Shown: positions 9,882 through 18,072 of the stretch, piece by piece
Layout of the letters: every line of letters begins with the position of its first letter
How positions within the stretch are numbered: position 1 is the first letter of the stretch
Origin: an uncultured Phycisphaerales bacterium
GTDB taxonomy: Bacteria; Planctomycetota; Phycisphaerae; Phycisphaerales; UBA1924
Reading direction: 5' to 3'
Assembly (NCBI GenBank): GCA_903929885.1
Contig: CAIYWI010000075.1
Coordinates: 1-64,000 of the forward strand
DNA: 64,000 nucleotides
The notes under the pieces: generated by a model
What the model saw: only the letters and a program-made list of their open reading frames with translations
The model's database searches: none
What the model was told of the DNA's origin: nothing
Program-made: the position numbers and the translations under genes

Positions 9882-10943
9882 TCAGCGGGCGGGCGGCATG
9901 TTCGTCCCGATGAAGGACGACAACGCCTCGCGGCCCTTGCGGTTGGGGTGTTGACCGTCGGCGAACCCCGTCTCGTCCAGGAGCGTCGTCGCGTCGATCC
10001 ACGCTCCGCCGTGCGACGCCGCCCACGACGGGCCCAGGGTCCGCATGCGATCCGCCGTCGGGCCGAAGGCCTCGCGAAGCCGAGGGTGGATCGGCGAGGC
10101 CACGAGCACCGGCTTGATCCCCGCGGCGGCCAGGTGCGACACCAGTCGCTCGAAGTCCCGCTCGTGACGCTCGGTCCCCTCGCGAATCGCCTCCTGCAAC
10201 TCGGTGTCGAGGGCCCGGATGTGATTGTCCAGCGTCGCGCCCTCGATCGAGATGGTCAGGTTGTACGGTGCGGTCCAGTCGTCGATGGGTGCGATCCGCA
10301 CGCCCGATCGCAACTTGGCCCGCAGTCCGGCGTTGATCATCTCCATGATCGCCGTGCGAAAGTGCAACTGCGACTCGAGTCGCGACCCGCTCAGCGCCTC
10401 CTGCTGCTCGGGAGGCAGGCCCGGAGTGTCCGGGCGGATCCACCCCTCCGGCCAGGCGGCGGGGAACCCGCCCAGGTTGTACGCGTGGGCGCCGTCGATG
10501 TTGACCGCCGGCGGGGCGGCGATGCTCAGCGGCCGCATCACGATGCACACCGCCGCGGGCCTCAACCTCGCCACCTTGGGCACGATCACGTCGAGTTCGG
10601 CGCGGTCCGCGCCGTTGAGTCCGAAGTTCAGGGCCTTCCAGCCGCCGCCCGTCGCCGACTCCACGATCGAGGCGTCGATGCCCTCCACCGTGACCGAGTC
10701 GCCGATGAACACGACCGTCGGGGTCGTCGGCGACCCCTCGTCGAGTCGTTGGCCCAGGGCGATCATCCGGTTCAGGTCCGGCGATCCCGTCCCGAGGCAG
10801 GCGAGGACCACGAACAGGTGGAACGCCACCGCCGCGGCCACGCCCGCCGCTGTCGGCAGCATGCACGAGGCGAATGCGCTCGCGGGCGTGAGCCCTCGGG
10901 CGGCGGGAATCGAGGCGGGCGATTGGGCGGCAGGTGCGGACAT
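9882..10943 (-). CDS. SGNH-hydrolase-like membrane-anchored protein (AlgX/AlgJ-type partner of MBOAT)
   Basis: This 353-residue protein has one N-terminal membrane segment (about residues 31-51). A SGNH-type domain follows: VVFIGDSVTVEG with GDS at residues 81-83, a central LNFGLNGADRAEL block with Gly/Asn, and a C-terminal D..H pair (D329, H332 in FADGQHPNRKGRE). The triad suggests transfer or hydrolysis of acyl groups on a glycan in the periplasm. It is the first gene of the leftward polysaccharide cluster and starts 172 bp from the divergently transcribed L,D-transpeptidase gene, so its promoter lies in that gap. Confidence 0.75.
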   Translation of the reverse strand: MSAPAAQSPASIPAARGLTPASAFASCMLPTAAGVAAAVAFHLFVVLACLGTGSPDLNRMIALGQRLDEGSPTTPTVVFIGDSVTVEGIDASIVESATGGGWKALNFGLNGADRAELDVIVPKVARLRPAAVCIVMRPLSIAAPPAVNIDGAHAYNLGGFPAAWPEGWIRPDTPGLPPEQQEALSGSRLESQLHFRTAIMEMINAGLRAKLRSGVRIAPIDDWTAPYNLTISIEGATLDNHIRALDTELQEAIREGTERHERDFERLVSHLAAAGIKPVLVASPIHPRLREAFGPTADRMRTLGPSWAASHGGAWIDATTLLDETGFADGQHPNRKGREALSSFIGTNMPPAR

Positions 10944-11115
10944 CGGCGATTCGGGTTATCGGCTGGAAGGCTCCAGAGCGTAGAGGCAGGCCCCCCCTCC
11001 CTGCCATGCGAGGGCCGCACATCCCGGGGATGGACCTCCGGACTGGGGTCCGCCGCCGCTCGCCTCCGGGGTCGAACGGGCGGTCCTCCCGCATGCTCCC
11101 CGCCAATAGTTCCCC

Positions 11116-12105
11116 ATGTCGATGCTCAAGATGGTGCTCGGCGGCCTTCTCCTCGCGGTGCTCTGCTCGCCCATGGCGCCGACGTCGGCCTTGGGCCGGA
11201 CGCAACCGGCGATCGATGCCGCCATGCCGGACCGACTCGTCCATGCGGAGTGGCAGACGCTGCTCGCCCGCGCCGGATTCTCGCCGGGACTCATCGACGG
11301 CAAGCCGGGCCGCAAGACCCGTCTGGCCATCGAACGCTTCCAACTCGCCCAATCGCTCCCGGCGACGGGCACGCTCGATGAAGGCACCCGTGAGGCCCTG
11401 CGCCGACGCGTCGGGCTTGGAACGGCCGACTGGACTCGTTCATACGTCATCCAGGACCGCGACGCGGCGCTCGTCACCGGGCCCATCCCCGAGGATTGGA
11501 ACGAGCGGGCCACGCTCCCGCTCAGCGGCTACGCCGGCATGCACGAACTGCTCGCCGAGCGAGGGTGGTGCTCCGTCGATCTGGTCTCGCTGCTCAACCC
11601 CGACGTGCCGCTCGACGCGCTGACACCGGGGGACGAAGTGGTGCTGCCGAACGTTCCCGATTTCCTGGCCCGTCGCGACACGCCGTTGCCGGCGGTGGCG
11701 AGCATCGAGATCGACCTTGGCGACAAGATCGTCACCGCGTTCGACAACGCGGGCGGGGTGGTCGCGTTCTTTCACTGCTCGATCGCCGAGTCGGTCGAGA
11801 AGCGGCCGGTGGGCGAGCTTTCGGTGAAGGTCGTGGTGACCGATCCCGACTACACGTTCAATCCCGCGTCGTGGCCCGAGGTGTCCAACGTCACCCGCAA
11901 GCTTCGCATCGCTCCGGGACCTCGCAACCCCGTGGGCGCCGCGTGGATCGGGCTCGACAAGCCCGGCTACGGCCTTCACGGCACCGTTCGCCCTCAGGAC
12001 ATCGGCAAGACCGGGAGCCACGGTTGCTTCCGCATGGCGAACTGGGATGCCGCCCGTCTCGCCCGCGCCGTCAGCATCGGCACGCCGGTGGTCGTTCGCG
12101 AATGA
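11116..12105 (+). CDS. L,D-transpeptidase with peptidoglycan-binding domain
   Basis: The 329-residue exported protein has a signal peptide (about residues 1-26). A peptidoglycan_binding_1 domain follows at about 47-95 (LIDGKPGRKTRLAIERFQ, GTLDEGTREAL), then a short LysM-like segment (SLLNPDVPLDALTPGDEVVLPN) and a YkuD catalytic domain. The YkuD site reads HG (H288) and SHGCFR with H302, C304 and R306, the expected catalytic Cys set. It would crosslink meso-diaminopimelate residues in periplasmic peptidoglycan, or modify stems. Its 3' end overlaps the convergent glycosyltransferase gene by 35 bp. Confidence 0.88.
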   Translation: MSMLKMVLGGLLLAVLCSPMAPTSALGRTQPAIDAAMPDRLVHAEWQTLLARAGFSPGLIDGKPGRKTRLAIERFQLAQSLPATGTLDEGTREALRRRVGLGTADWTRSYVIQDRDAALVTGPIPEDWNERATLPLSGYAGMHELLAERGWCSVDLVSLLNPDVPLDALTPGDEVVLPNVPDFLARRDTPLPAVASIEIDLGDKIVTAFDNAGGVVAFFHCSIAESVEKRPVGELSVKVVVTDPDYTFNPASWPEVSNVTRKLRIAPGPRNPVGAAWIGLDKPGYGLHGTVRPQDIGKTGSHGCFRMANWDAARLARAVSIGTPVVVRE

Positions 12106-13369
12106 GCGTCGCGGGGACGTACGCGGCGATGGCGTCGACGGCCGCCGCCGCGCCCGATTCGCCTTCAAGCCGGCGCGACATGCCGCCTGCATGGGCATGC
12201 AGCGACGTGTCGTTCGTGGCGTCGATGATGCCCCTTCGAAGTCGCCTTGCGGTGGCGCGGGCGAGCGGCAGCGTCTCGGCCACGCCCAGCCGCCGACACC
12301 TCGCCGCGTTGTCGAACTGATCGTGCGACGCGGGCAGGATGAGCGAGGGCACGCCGGCGAACATCGCCTCGGCGCACGTGCCGATTCCGCCATGGTGCAC
12401 CACCAGGCGGCTCCGGGGAAAGAGCGACCGGAAGGGGGCGCGGCTCGTCGCCATGATCGATCGAGGCAACCCTCGCGGCGAATAGTCGTCGTCGCCCGTG
12501 ACCAGCACCGCGCGCAGCCCGGTGTCCGCCAAGGCGTCGACGACCATCGCATGAAACCTCGGATGCGCGTGGCTCACCGCCGTGCCGAGCGTGACGACCA
12601 GAGGCGGAGCCCCGTCATCGAGGAATCGACGCAGGCGGGCTTCCATCGGCTCGTCGTCGGCCGTCTCGAGCCGCGCGAATCCGGTCGCGCACGCCCGGGG
12701 CGGGTCGCCGAGCATGACGGGGCGCACCGCGGACGACCACAGGCCCAGGTGAAGGCACGCCGCTCCGAGTTCCTCGAACCAGACGTGACGCACGGGCTTG
12801 AGCCCCAGCGAACGCCTCGCCCGGTTGAGCGTCCCGTCGGTGAGCCAGCCCGTGAGGCGGCGTCCGACCCACACGTCGAAGCGGACGGCGCGGGGCGTGG
12901 GCGTGGAATCCCGCCACGGCGTGAGCGACAGCGTGTCGCGAGGGTTCATCCACACGCAGGGCGACAGGGCGCAGTCGACGAAGGGGACGCCCGCCAGTTC
13001 AGTGGCCCACCGGGCGCCGATGCACGCCTGATGAGCCACGACCACGTCGGGGGCCAACGCGTCGATGGCCGACCGCACGGCCTCGGCCAACGCGGGGGTG
13101 CGAGGCGCGATGATGTCGCGCAACACCGTCAGCGGGCCGTGCATCGCGTGCATGGTGGCCGGACGATGCGACACCCACGCCCGCACGGATTCGCGAGGGC
13201 CGAAGGGGATGCAACGCACGCCGCACGAGGCGGCCTCGGGCTCGAAGTGGGGGTTGGTCAGGATCGCCGCGGTCCCGCCGCGTCGGATCGCCTCGGCGCC
13301 GATGGCCAGCAGCGGCCTGATGTCGCCGTGACTCCCGAGGGCCACGAGCAGCATGCGAGCGGGCGTCAT
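12071..13369 (-). CDS. UDP-glucuronosyl/MurG-like glycosyltransferase (GT1/GT28)
   Basis: The 432-residue GT-B enzyme has an N-terminal acceptor domain (LLVALGSHGDIRPLLAIG, the GDV-type loop of YjiC-like enzymes). The C-terminal donor domain contains VTLGTAVSHAHPRFH and VVHHGGIGTCAEAMFAGVPSLILPASHDQFDNA, the HHGG...P...DQ nucleotide-sugar signature. These enzymes glycosylate small molecules, sterols or lipids. The ATG at 13369 overlaps the TGA of the upstream esterase gene (ATGA), which implies translational coupling and a shared substrate or lipid pathway. A longer open frame reaches 13468 but would lie inside the esterase gene. Confidence 0.82.
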   Translation of the reverse strand: MTPARMLLVALGSHGDIRPLLAIGAEAIRRGGTAAILTNPHFEPEAASCGVRCIPFGPRESVRAWVSHRPATMHAMHGPLTVLRDIIAPRTPALAEAVRSAIDALAPDVVVAHQACIGARWATELAGVPFVDCALSPCVWMNPRDTLSLTPWRDSTPTPRAVRFDVWVGRRLTGWLTDGTLNRARRSLGLKPVRHVWFEELGAACLHLGLWSSAVRPVMLGDPPRACATGFARLETADDEPMEARLRRFLDDGAPPLVVTLGTAVSHAHPRFHAMVVDALADTGLRAVLVTGDDDYSPRGLPRSIMATSRAPFRSLFPRSRLVVHHGGIGTCAEAMFAGVPSLILPASHDQFDNAARCRRLGVAETLPLARATARRLRRGIIDATNDTSLHAHAGGMSRRLEGESGAAAAVDAIAAYVPATLIRERPPACRC

Positions 13370-14916
13370 GGGGCTTGGTCCGCCGATGTCAGTCGCCGGG
13401 CCTCGAGGAACGTCAACGCCCGGGCGGCCTGGTCGCCGACGATGAGCGTGTGCCCGTTGCCCTTGCACTCTTCATAGGCGACGGGCAGTCCGGCCGCCTT
13501 CGCCCTCGCGACATTGGCGGCCAGTCGCGAAGCGGGGATGAGCGGGTCGATCTCCGCGCCAAGCACCAGCGTGGGGGCGGAGGGTTCCTTGGGGTCGATC
13601 GAGCCGCCCGCGAAGCACACGGCCGCCGCGATGATGTCCCGATGGCGACGCGCGATCATGCTCGTGGCCGCGCCGCCCATCGAGTGCCCCGCGACGTAGA
13701 TGCGAAGGGGGTCGATGCCGTACATCGACGACGCCGCGTTCACGACCGCCCTGGTCGCCGCGCCGCTCCCCATCATCGCCGTCGTCCCCGGCGAGGCGAC
13801 CACCCACCCCTTGGCCACCGCGGCCTTCGCCAGGCCGCCCTGCCCGTACCCGTGCAGGAACATGCTCTCGTCGCCGCCCGCGCCGTGAAGCACGATCAGG
13901 AGGGGCATGGGCCCTCGCCGGTCGGCGGGCGGCGGCGCATCGAACCAGCACGGAATCGAGGTCTTGCCCGCCTTCACCGTCGTCCACCACGCGCCGTCTC
14001 GCGGGTAGGGCGACCTCCCTTCCTTGAGCGCCGCCAGTTCGGCCGTCAGCGAGGTGGTCAGCGTGTGGTAGGGCGCGAGGAACTCGCTCGACCTGTTGCG
14101 GTTCGGCTCGTCCGTCAAGAGGCCGTTGCGAGATTCGAACATCGCCAGCGCCATCGCATGCGCGTCGTTGGCGGGAGCGATGGCCGCCGCCGACGTCGCG
14201 TTGCGCTCGCGGACCGCCGCCAGCGATTCGCTCGAGACCACCAGTCGTTCGGCGGCGATCGTCTCGCCGTCGTGCACGAGGGAGAGATCGACCGTCATCG
14301 CCGCCCGCTCGCCGCGGAACGCCGCGATCGACGGCCAGTGGATCCCCCCGAGCGTCCATGGACCCGTCTGCCCGTCGGCCCTCGTCGGCGCGACCTCAAA
14401 GGTGGCCGTGGCCCCGGTGGCGGAGGTCGCCACGAGCGTGAGTGGTCCCGGCGGCGTGCCGCCGCGATCCAGAGACGCCAACGAAATCACGGGCGTCTCG
14501 CGCGAACCGATCCACACCCGGGGCGTCGCCTGCATGGTCGCCGCATGCACCGGGGCCTCGACGTCCCCCCCCGAGAGCGAGCGTCGCAGGCGTGCCAGTT
14601 GCTTCACCGCGTCGGCCATGTCGAGACGGAAAAAGGCCAGCGTCGCGCGATCAAAGGCCTCGTGAGCCGCCCGCGTGGCCGCGGCGTCGGCGGTCGGGCG
14701 CGCCTGTTCCCAGGCACGATCCACTTCGAGGTACCACCAGGCGAGCAACTCGCGGTTGGGAAGCCCCACCGCAACGCCGCCCGCGGGAGCGACTGTCGCC
14801 GGAGGCGACGCGGGGGCGACAGCCGGGGCGTCGCTCGTGGCGGGGGGCGAGGGCTGCCACGCCGTCGCCTGGATGGCCAGGGACGCAAAGAATCCCGCGG
14901 TGACGAGAGTTCGCAT
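13366..14916 (-). CDS. Exported alpha/beta-hydrolase (PHB-depolymerase/feruloyl-esterase-like)
   Basis: The 516-residue protein starts with a signal peptide (LVTAGFFASLAIQATAWQ) and a Pro/Ala-rich linker. About 270 residues without a recognised domain follow, then an alpha/beta-hydrolase. The hydrolase has an oxyanion region LLIVLHGAGGDESMF, nucleophile elbow GHSMGG, an acidic residue in LVLGAEIDPLIP, and a catalytic His in CKGNGHTLIVG near the end. It probably hydrolyses esters of polymers or glycans in the periplasm or outside. It ends with an ATGA overlap with the downstream glycosyltransferase gene. Confidence 0.78.
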   Translation of the reverse strand: MRTLVTAGFFASLAIQATAWQPSPPATSDAPAVAPASPPATVAPAGGVAVGLPNRELLAWWYLEVDRAWEQARPTADAAATRAAHEAFDRATLAFFRLDMADAVKQLARLRRSLSGGDVEAPVHAATMQATPRVWIGSRETPVISLASLDRGGTPPGPLTLVATSATGATATFEVAPTRADGQTGPWTLGGIHWPSIAAFRGERAAMTVDLSLVHDGETIAAERLVVSSESLAAVRERNATSAAAIAPANDAHAMALAMFESRNGLLTDEPNRNRSSEFLAPYHTLTTSLTAELAALKEGRSPYPRDGAWWTTVKAGKTSIPCWFDAPPPADRRGPMPLLIVLHGAGGDESMFLHGYGQGGLAKAAVAKGWVVASPGTTAMMGSGAATRAVVNAASSMYGIDPLRIYVAGHSMGGAATSMIARRHRDIIAAAVCFAGGSIDPKEPSAPTLVLGAEIDPLIPASRLAANVARAKAAGLPVAYEECKGNGHTLIVGDQAARALTFLEARRLTSADQAP

Positions 14917-14950
14917 GCGTCAAGGATAGTCGAAGCGGCCGGCGGCTCGT

Positions 14951-15697
14951 TCACGTCGCCGCGTTCCCGCCGATCCAGCCCATGGCCCGGAAGATCGCCC
15001 GCGTGGCGCCGATCGTCTGGTCGCCGTCGAATGCGGCGGCATCGGTCACCGGCATCCACCGGGTCTCGTCATACTCCCAGTTCGCCGGGCCCGACGCGGC
15101 CTCTGCGGCGTCGAGCTGGCCCGCCTCCAGCAGCAGCACGAGGTCGTCGCTGCACGCCACGTGATCGCGCACATAGGCCACCGGCACGCCCGGACCCTTC
15201 ACGCTCAGCCCCGCCTCCTCGCGAACCTCCTCGACCAGGTGCTCGCACAGTTCGTCCAGCCCCATGCGTTCGACGGCAGGTGGAGGCACGCCCACGCCTC
15301 CCGAGGGGCCGAGTTCCCAGCACCCGCCGTAGATGCGAGTGCGGTGCGAACGACGCCCCAGCAGCACGTGCGACGCGCCGGAGGGGTCGACCGCTCGCAG
15401 GATCGCCGTCACCGCCAGCAAGCGCACTCCCGTCGGCACGCGGGGTTGCACCGCCAGTCGCTTGTACGAATCTCGCCGCGCCGCGATCATGTTGGTGTCC
15501 GCGTCGAACCCCATCACGCTGAGCACCGCGCCGTCGTGCAACATCGGATTGGCCGCGACCCGTCGCGCCCACTCGGTCTCGACGGCCGCGCTCGGCGGGG
15601 GCGGTCGCTCCCGCGTGATGTGCACACGAAGATCGCCCCGAGCGGCATCGACTCGCCAGCATTCGATCCCAGGGATGTCGTTCGACGGCGTGTCCAT
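14951..15697 (-). CDS. NUDIX-like hydrolase, altered Nudix box
   Basis: The 248-residue protein shows a NUDIX-type core: TGVRLLAVTAILRAVD, LLGRRSH, YGGCWELGPSGGV, then LVEEVREEAGL, with a C-terminal DETRWMPV strand. The box should read REUxEExGU; here it is EEVREEAGL (residues 156-164), so the first Arg is Glu while the metal-binding E160/E161 remain. The first 90 residues are an extra N-terminal domain. Substrate is unknown; nucleoside-diphosphate derivatives are typical. A TTG start at 15724 would overlap the upstream ybaB gene; the ATG at 15697 avoids this. It sits downstream of dnaX-ybaB, where recR often lies. Confidence 0.65.
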   Translation of the reverse strand: MDTPSNDIPGIECWRVDAARGDLRVHITRERPPPPSAAVETEWARRVAANPMLHDGAVLSVMGFDADTNMIAARRDSYKRLAVQPRVPTGVRLLAVTAILRAVDPSGASHVLLGRRSHRTRIYGGCWELGPSGGVGVPPPAVERMGLDELCEHLVEEVREEAGLSVKGPGVPVAYVRDHVACSDDLVLLLEAGQLDAAEAASGPANWEYDETRWMPVTDAAAFDGDQTIGATRAIFRAMGWIGGNAAT

Positions 15698-15713
15698 GGA
15701 TCGGAGTTCGCGC

Positions 15714-16085
15714 TCACGAGCCAAGCAGGTTCTCGAGGCCCGGCAGGCCCTCGATGCCCAGGGCGCGGGATTCCTCCTCGACCGCCTCCTTCATCGCGAA
15801 CTGGGCGCGACGAAGCCCTTCGTTGACCGCCTCCGCGATCAACGCGCCCGCGAGGGCTCGCGTGCGAGGGTCGGCGTTCATCCCCTGCACGAGCCCCGGA
15901 GCCAACTCCACCTCCAGCACCTTCATCGTGCCGCTGACCACCACGCGGGCCGCCCCCGCGCCCGCCTCGCCGATCACGCGAGTGGCCTCCATCTTCGCCT
16001 TGACCCGATCGGCGGCTTCCCTGAGCTTTTCCTTGTTCTTGAGCAGGCCAGCGATGGCGCCCAGCGACTTGATTTGATCGAACAT
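15714..16085 (-). CDS. ybaB: YbaB/EbfC-family nucleoid-associated protein
   Basis: This 123-residue protein matches the YbaB/EbfC family in length and pattern. There is an N-terminal helix (KEKLREAADRVKAKMEATRVIGEAGAGAARVVVSG), the central beta hairpin and a C-terminal helix (RALAGALIAEAVNEGLRRAQFAMKEAVEEES). YbaB dimers bind DNA as tweezers and are usually encoded directly after dnaX. Here it starts 49 bp after the -1-frame stop of dnaX, which supports the extended form of that gene. A GAGGAG motif nine bases before the ATG gives a good ribosome site. Confidence 0.88.
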   Translation of the reverse strand: MFDQIKSLGAIAGLLKNKEKLREAADRVKAKMEATRVIGEAGAGAARVVVSGTMKVLEVELAPGLVQGMNADPRTRALAGALIAEAVNEGLRRAQFAMKEAVEEESRALGIEGLPGLENLLGS

Positions 16086-16134
16086 GCAAGGGACTCCTCG
16101 CCGGATCGCGACCGATCCGGACGTGCGTTCATGG

Positions 16135-17510
16135 TCACGAGTCGCGGCGGACGCGGGGTTGCACCGTCACCACCCGCGCGCCGAACAGTTCCATCGTCTG
16201 CTTCACGAGCGGGTGCTCGGAGATGGCCGCCGCGTCGGCCGGCGTCGCCGGCGGCGGCGACACGGGACGTGGCGGCGGCGTGGGGACCGGGGCCGGGGCC
16301 GCAGGCTGCGTCGCCGCGGGGGCGGGCAGCGACCGGGGCGACGGGGAAGGCGGGAGCGCCGCCTTCGCCGTTGCCGCCGGCGGAGCGCCGGCCGTCAGGC
16401 TTTTTTTGGCGAGGGGGCCCCCGAGATGATCGCCGCCGCATCGGCGAGTTTGTCCGTGATCGCCATGCGCACCAGCGCGGCGTCGAAGATGGCCCGCGGC
16501 ACGCTGCTGCTCTTGGCCGACCGTTGCACGTTCTCGCACAGGGCGATCATGTGCACCAGCGCCGCGGGCTCGAAAGGAGCCGCGAGGGCCGACTCTCTCG
16601 CCCGCGTGTCGGGGCTGGCCTCCACCAGCGAGGTCTGCTCGCCGCAGACCTTCAGCACGAGCAGGTCTCGAAGGCGAAGGAGCATCGCCTCGAGGCACTG
16701 ATCGATGCTCACGCCCTTGGCGATGAGCTCTCGCCCGCGATCGAGCGCCTTGGCGGCGTCGCCCTGCGAGAAGGCCTTGATCATCTCGGAGACCAACTCG
16801 CGGCTCGGCAGGCCGAGCAGTTGCTCGAGGGTCTCCGCCGTCAGCTTCTTCTGTCCGCAGGCCAGGAGGCGGTCGGCGATCGAGAGCGCATCGCGCATGG
16901 AGCCGTTGCCCTGGCGAGCGACGGCCTCGACGAGTTCGGGATCCGCCTCGACGCCCTCCTCCTTGAAGACATGCGCCAGGTGCTTGGCGATCATGTCCGC
17001 GGGGATGGCGCGGAACTCGAAGCGCTGGCAGCGGCTCTGGATGGTCGCGGGCACCTTGTGCTGGTCGGTGGTGCACAGGATGAACACCACGTGCTCGGGC
17101 GGCTCCTCCATGGTCTTGAGCAGCGCGTTGAACGCGCTGGTCGAGAGCATGTGCACCTCGTCGATGATGAAGACCTTGTACTTGCCCCGCATCGGGCGAT
17201 AGCCGCAACTGGCGATGAGCTCGCGGGCGTCGTCGACGCCCGTGTTGCTCGCCGCGTCGATCTCGATGACGTCGGTGTCCTGCCCTCGCATGATGGCATC
17301 GTCGATCTCCGGCGTGCCGCCGTTGATCGCCTTGGCGAAGAGCCGAGCCGACGTGGTCTTGCCCACGCCGCGAGTGCCGACGAAGAGATACGCATGCGCG
17401 ACGCGATTGGTCTTGATCGCGTTGAGGAGCGTCCGCGTGATGGCGTCCTGGCCGATCACCTCTTCGAACTGCCTCGAGCGATACCGGCGTGCGAGAACGG
17501 TGTAAGCCAT
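16135..17510 (-). CDS. dnaX: DNA polymerase III subunit tau (dnaX), full-length product by -1 frameshift
   Basis: DnaX is the clamp-loader ATPase. Zero frame encodes GTRGVGKTTS (Walker A, residues 45-54), the IEIDAASN segment, YKVFIIDEVHML (Walker B), the Arg-finger region IQSRCQRFEF, and domain III. Zero frame stops at 16395. In the -1 frame, entered at the A7 run (16401-16407 on the plus strand), translation continues to 16137: a Pro/Ala-rich linker, then HPLVKQTMELFGARVVTVQPR, which resembles the C-terminal element I recall from planctomycete DnaX proteins. The shifted product would have 458 residues. The usual four-Cys zinc module after Walker A is missing (see findings). An upstream extension to 17690 is not credible. 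Confidence 0.8.
16376..16407 (-). promoter_or_regulatory. Programmed -1 frameshift signal in dnaX (A7 slippery run plus hairpin)
   Basis: In the sense (minus) strand the zero-frame codons are CCA AAA AAA GCC TGA. This places a perfect X XXY YYZ-type heptamer A AAA AAA at 16401-16407. After an 8-nt spacer (16393-16400) comes a perfect 7-bp stem GCCGGCG/CGCCGGC with a 3-nt loop (16376-16392). Slippery run, spacer and stem-loop are the three classical elements of -1 frameshifting. A run of seven A could also promote transcriptional slippage. Confidence 0.75.
16395..17510 (-). CDS. dnaX: DNA polymerase III subunit gamma-like (dnaX zero-frame product)
   Basis: Read without frameshifting, dnaX gives a 371-residue protein ending SGAPSPKKA, two codons after the A7 run. 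It keeps AAA+ domains I-III of the clamp loader but lacks the linker and C-terminal element of the -1 product. This corresponds to the gamma form made by frameshifting in Escherichia coli. Whether both forms are made here is inferred from the signal, not shown. Confidence 0.65.
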   Translation of the reverse strand: MAYTVLARRYRSRQFEEVIGQDAITRTLLNAIKTNRVAHAYLFVGTRGVGKTTSARLFAKAINGGTPEIDDAIMRGQDTDVIEIDAASNTGVDDARELIASCGYRPMRGKYKVFIIDEVHMLSTSAFNALLKTMEEPPEHVVFILCTTDQHKVPATIQSRCQRFEFRAIPADMIAKHLAHVFKEEGVEADPELVEAVARQGNGSMRDALSIADRLLACGQKKLTAETLEQLLGLPSRELVSEMIKAFSQGDAAKALDRGRELIAKGVSIDQCLEAMLLRLRDLLVLKVCGEQTSLVEASPDTRARESALAAPFEPAALVHMIALCENVQRSAKSSSVPRAIFDAALVRMAITDKLADAAAIISGAPSPKKA

Positions 17511-17574
17511 GCGTCGCGAGGGTAGGCGAAGGTCGGGTGGGCGAACCCCGGGCACGCGGCGACCCGGGCGCGTG

Positions 17575-17598
17575 AAAAAGGCACGCGGGTGCGTGCCT
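17575..17598 (-). terminator. Rho-independent terminator after tatA
   Basis: On the minus strand AGGCACGC and GCGTGCCT form an 8-bp stem around a 4-nt loop, followed directly by five T. It lies 48 bp downstream of the tatA stop and separates that gene from dnaX, so dnaX probably has its own promoter. Confidence 0.8.
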
Positions 17599-17646
17599 GA
17601 CGGACGAGATTCGGCATGGGAGGGAACCGCCGGCCGGAGCGCCGGG

Positions 17647-17952
17647 TCAGGCCATCGGCTGGCGGGGCGCCGCGGCCGGGTCGACGGCATCCTCGCGACT
17701 CACGCGACGCTCCTGCCCGTCGGTGATCGGCGCGTGATACTGACGCTCATGCTCGGGGAGGTTGCCGCGACGCGACGCGGCCTGATCGATCTCGTCGTCG
17801 ACGCCCTTGAGCCCCTTCTTGAACTCGACGATGCCCTTGCCCAGGCTCTTGCCCACTTCGGGCAAACGCTTGCCGAAGATGAGCAGGCCCAGCACGAGGA
17901 TGAGCATCCACTCCCAAGGCCCCAAGTTGCCGATGAATGCAAGCGTGTTCAT
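17647..17952 (-). CDS. tatA: Twin-arginine translocase subunit TatA/TatE
   Basis: The 101-residue protein has the TatA layout. A short N-terminal membrane helix (WEWMLILVLGLLIFG) is followed by the conserved FGKRLPEVGKSLGKGIVEFKKGLKG hinge and amphipathic helix, then a charged, disordered tail. TatA forms the pore for folded proteins with RR signal peptides. A likely client in this window is the phosphoesterase at 52116-53093. TatC was not seen here. A terminator follows 48 bp downstream, so it appears monocistronic. Confidence 0.9.
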   Translation of the reverse strand: MNTLAFIGNLGPWEWMLILVLGLLIFGKRLPEVGKSLGKGIVEFKKGLKGVDDEIDQAASRRGNLPEHERQYHAPITDGQERRVSREDAVDPAAAPRQPMA

Positions 17953-18072
17953 GTCAGTTCTTTCGGCTCAGGTCGTTCGCGAGCCAGGCTCGACTCCGAC
18001 GAGTTCGAGGCCAGATCCTCGCGGAGGCTCCCTCGCGTCCGGAGAATGGTAGGCCTTCCCCCCTTCGGTCGT

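Noticed and set aside
7902-11381. An 1159-codon plus-strand frame across the MBOAT and SGNH genes
   Set aside because: Antisense shadow of two clearly recognised proteins, with Arg/His/Glu-rich composition and no domains.
16395-16397. dnaX simply ends here and the downstream -1 frame is noise
   Set aside because: The -1 frame ends in a DnaX-like C-terminal motif, fills the space up to ybaB, and is joined by a textbook slippery run and hairpin.
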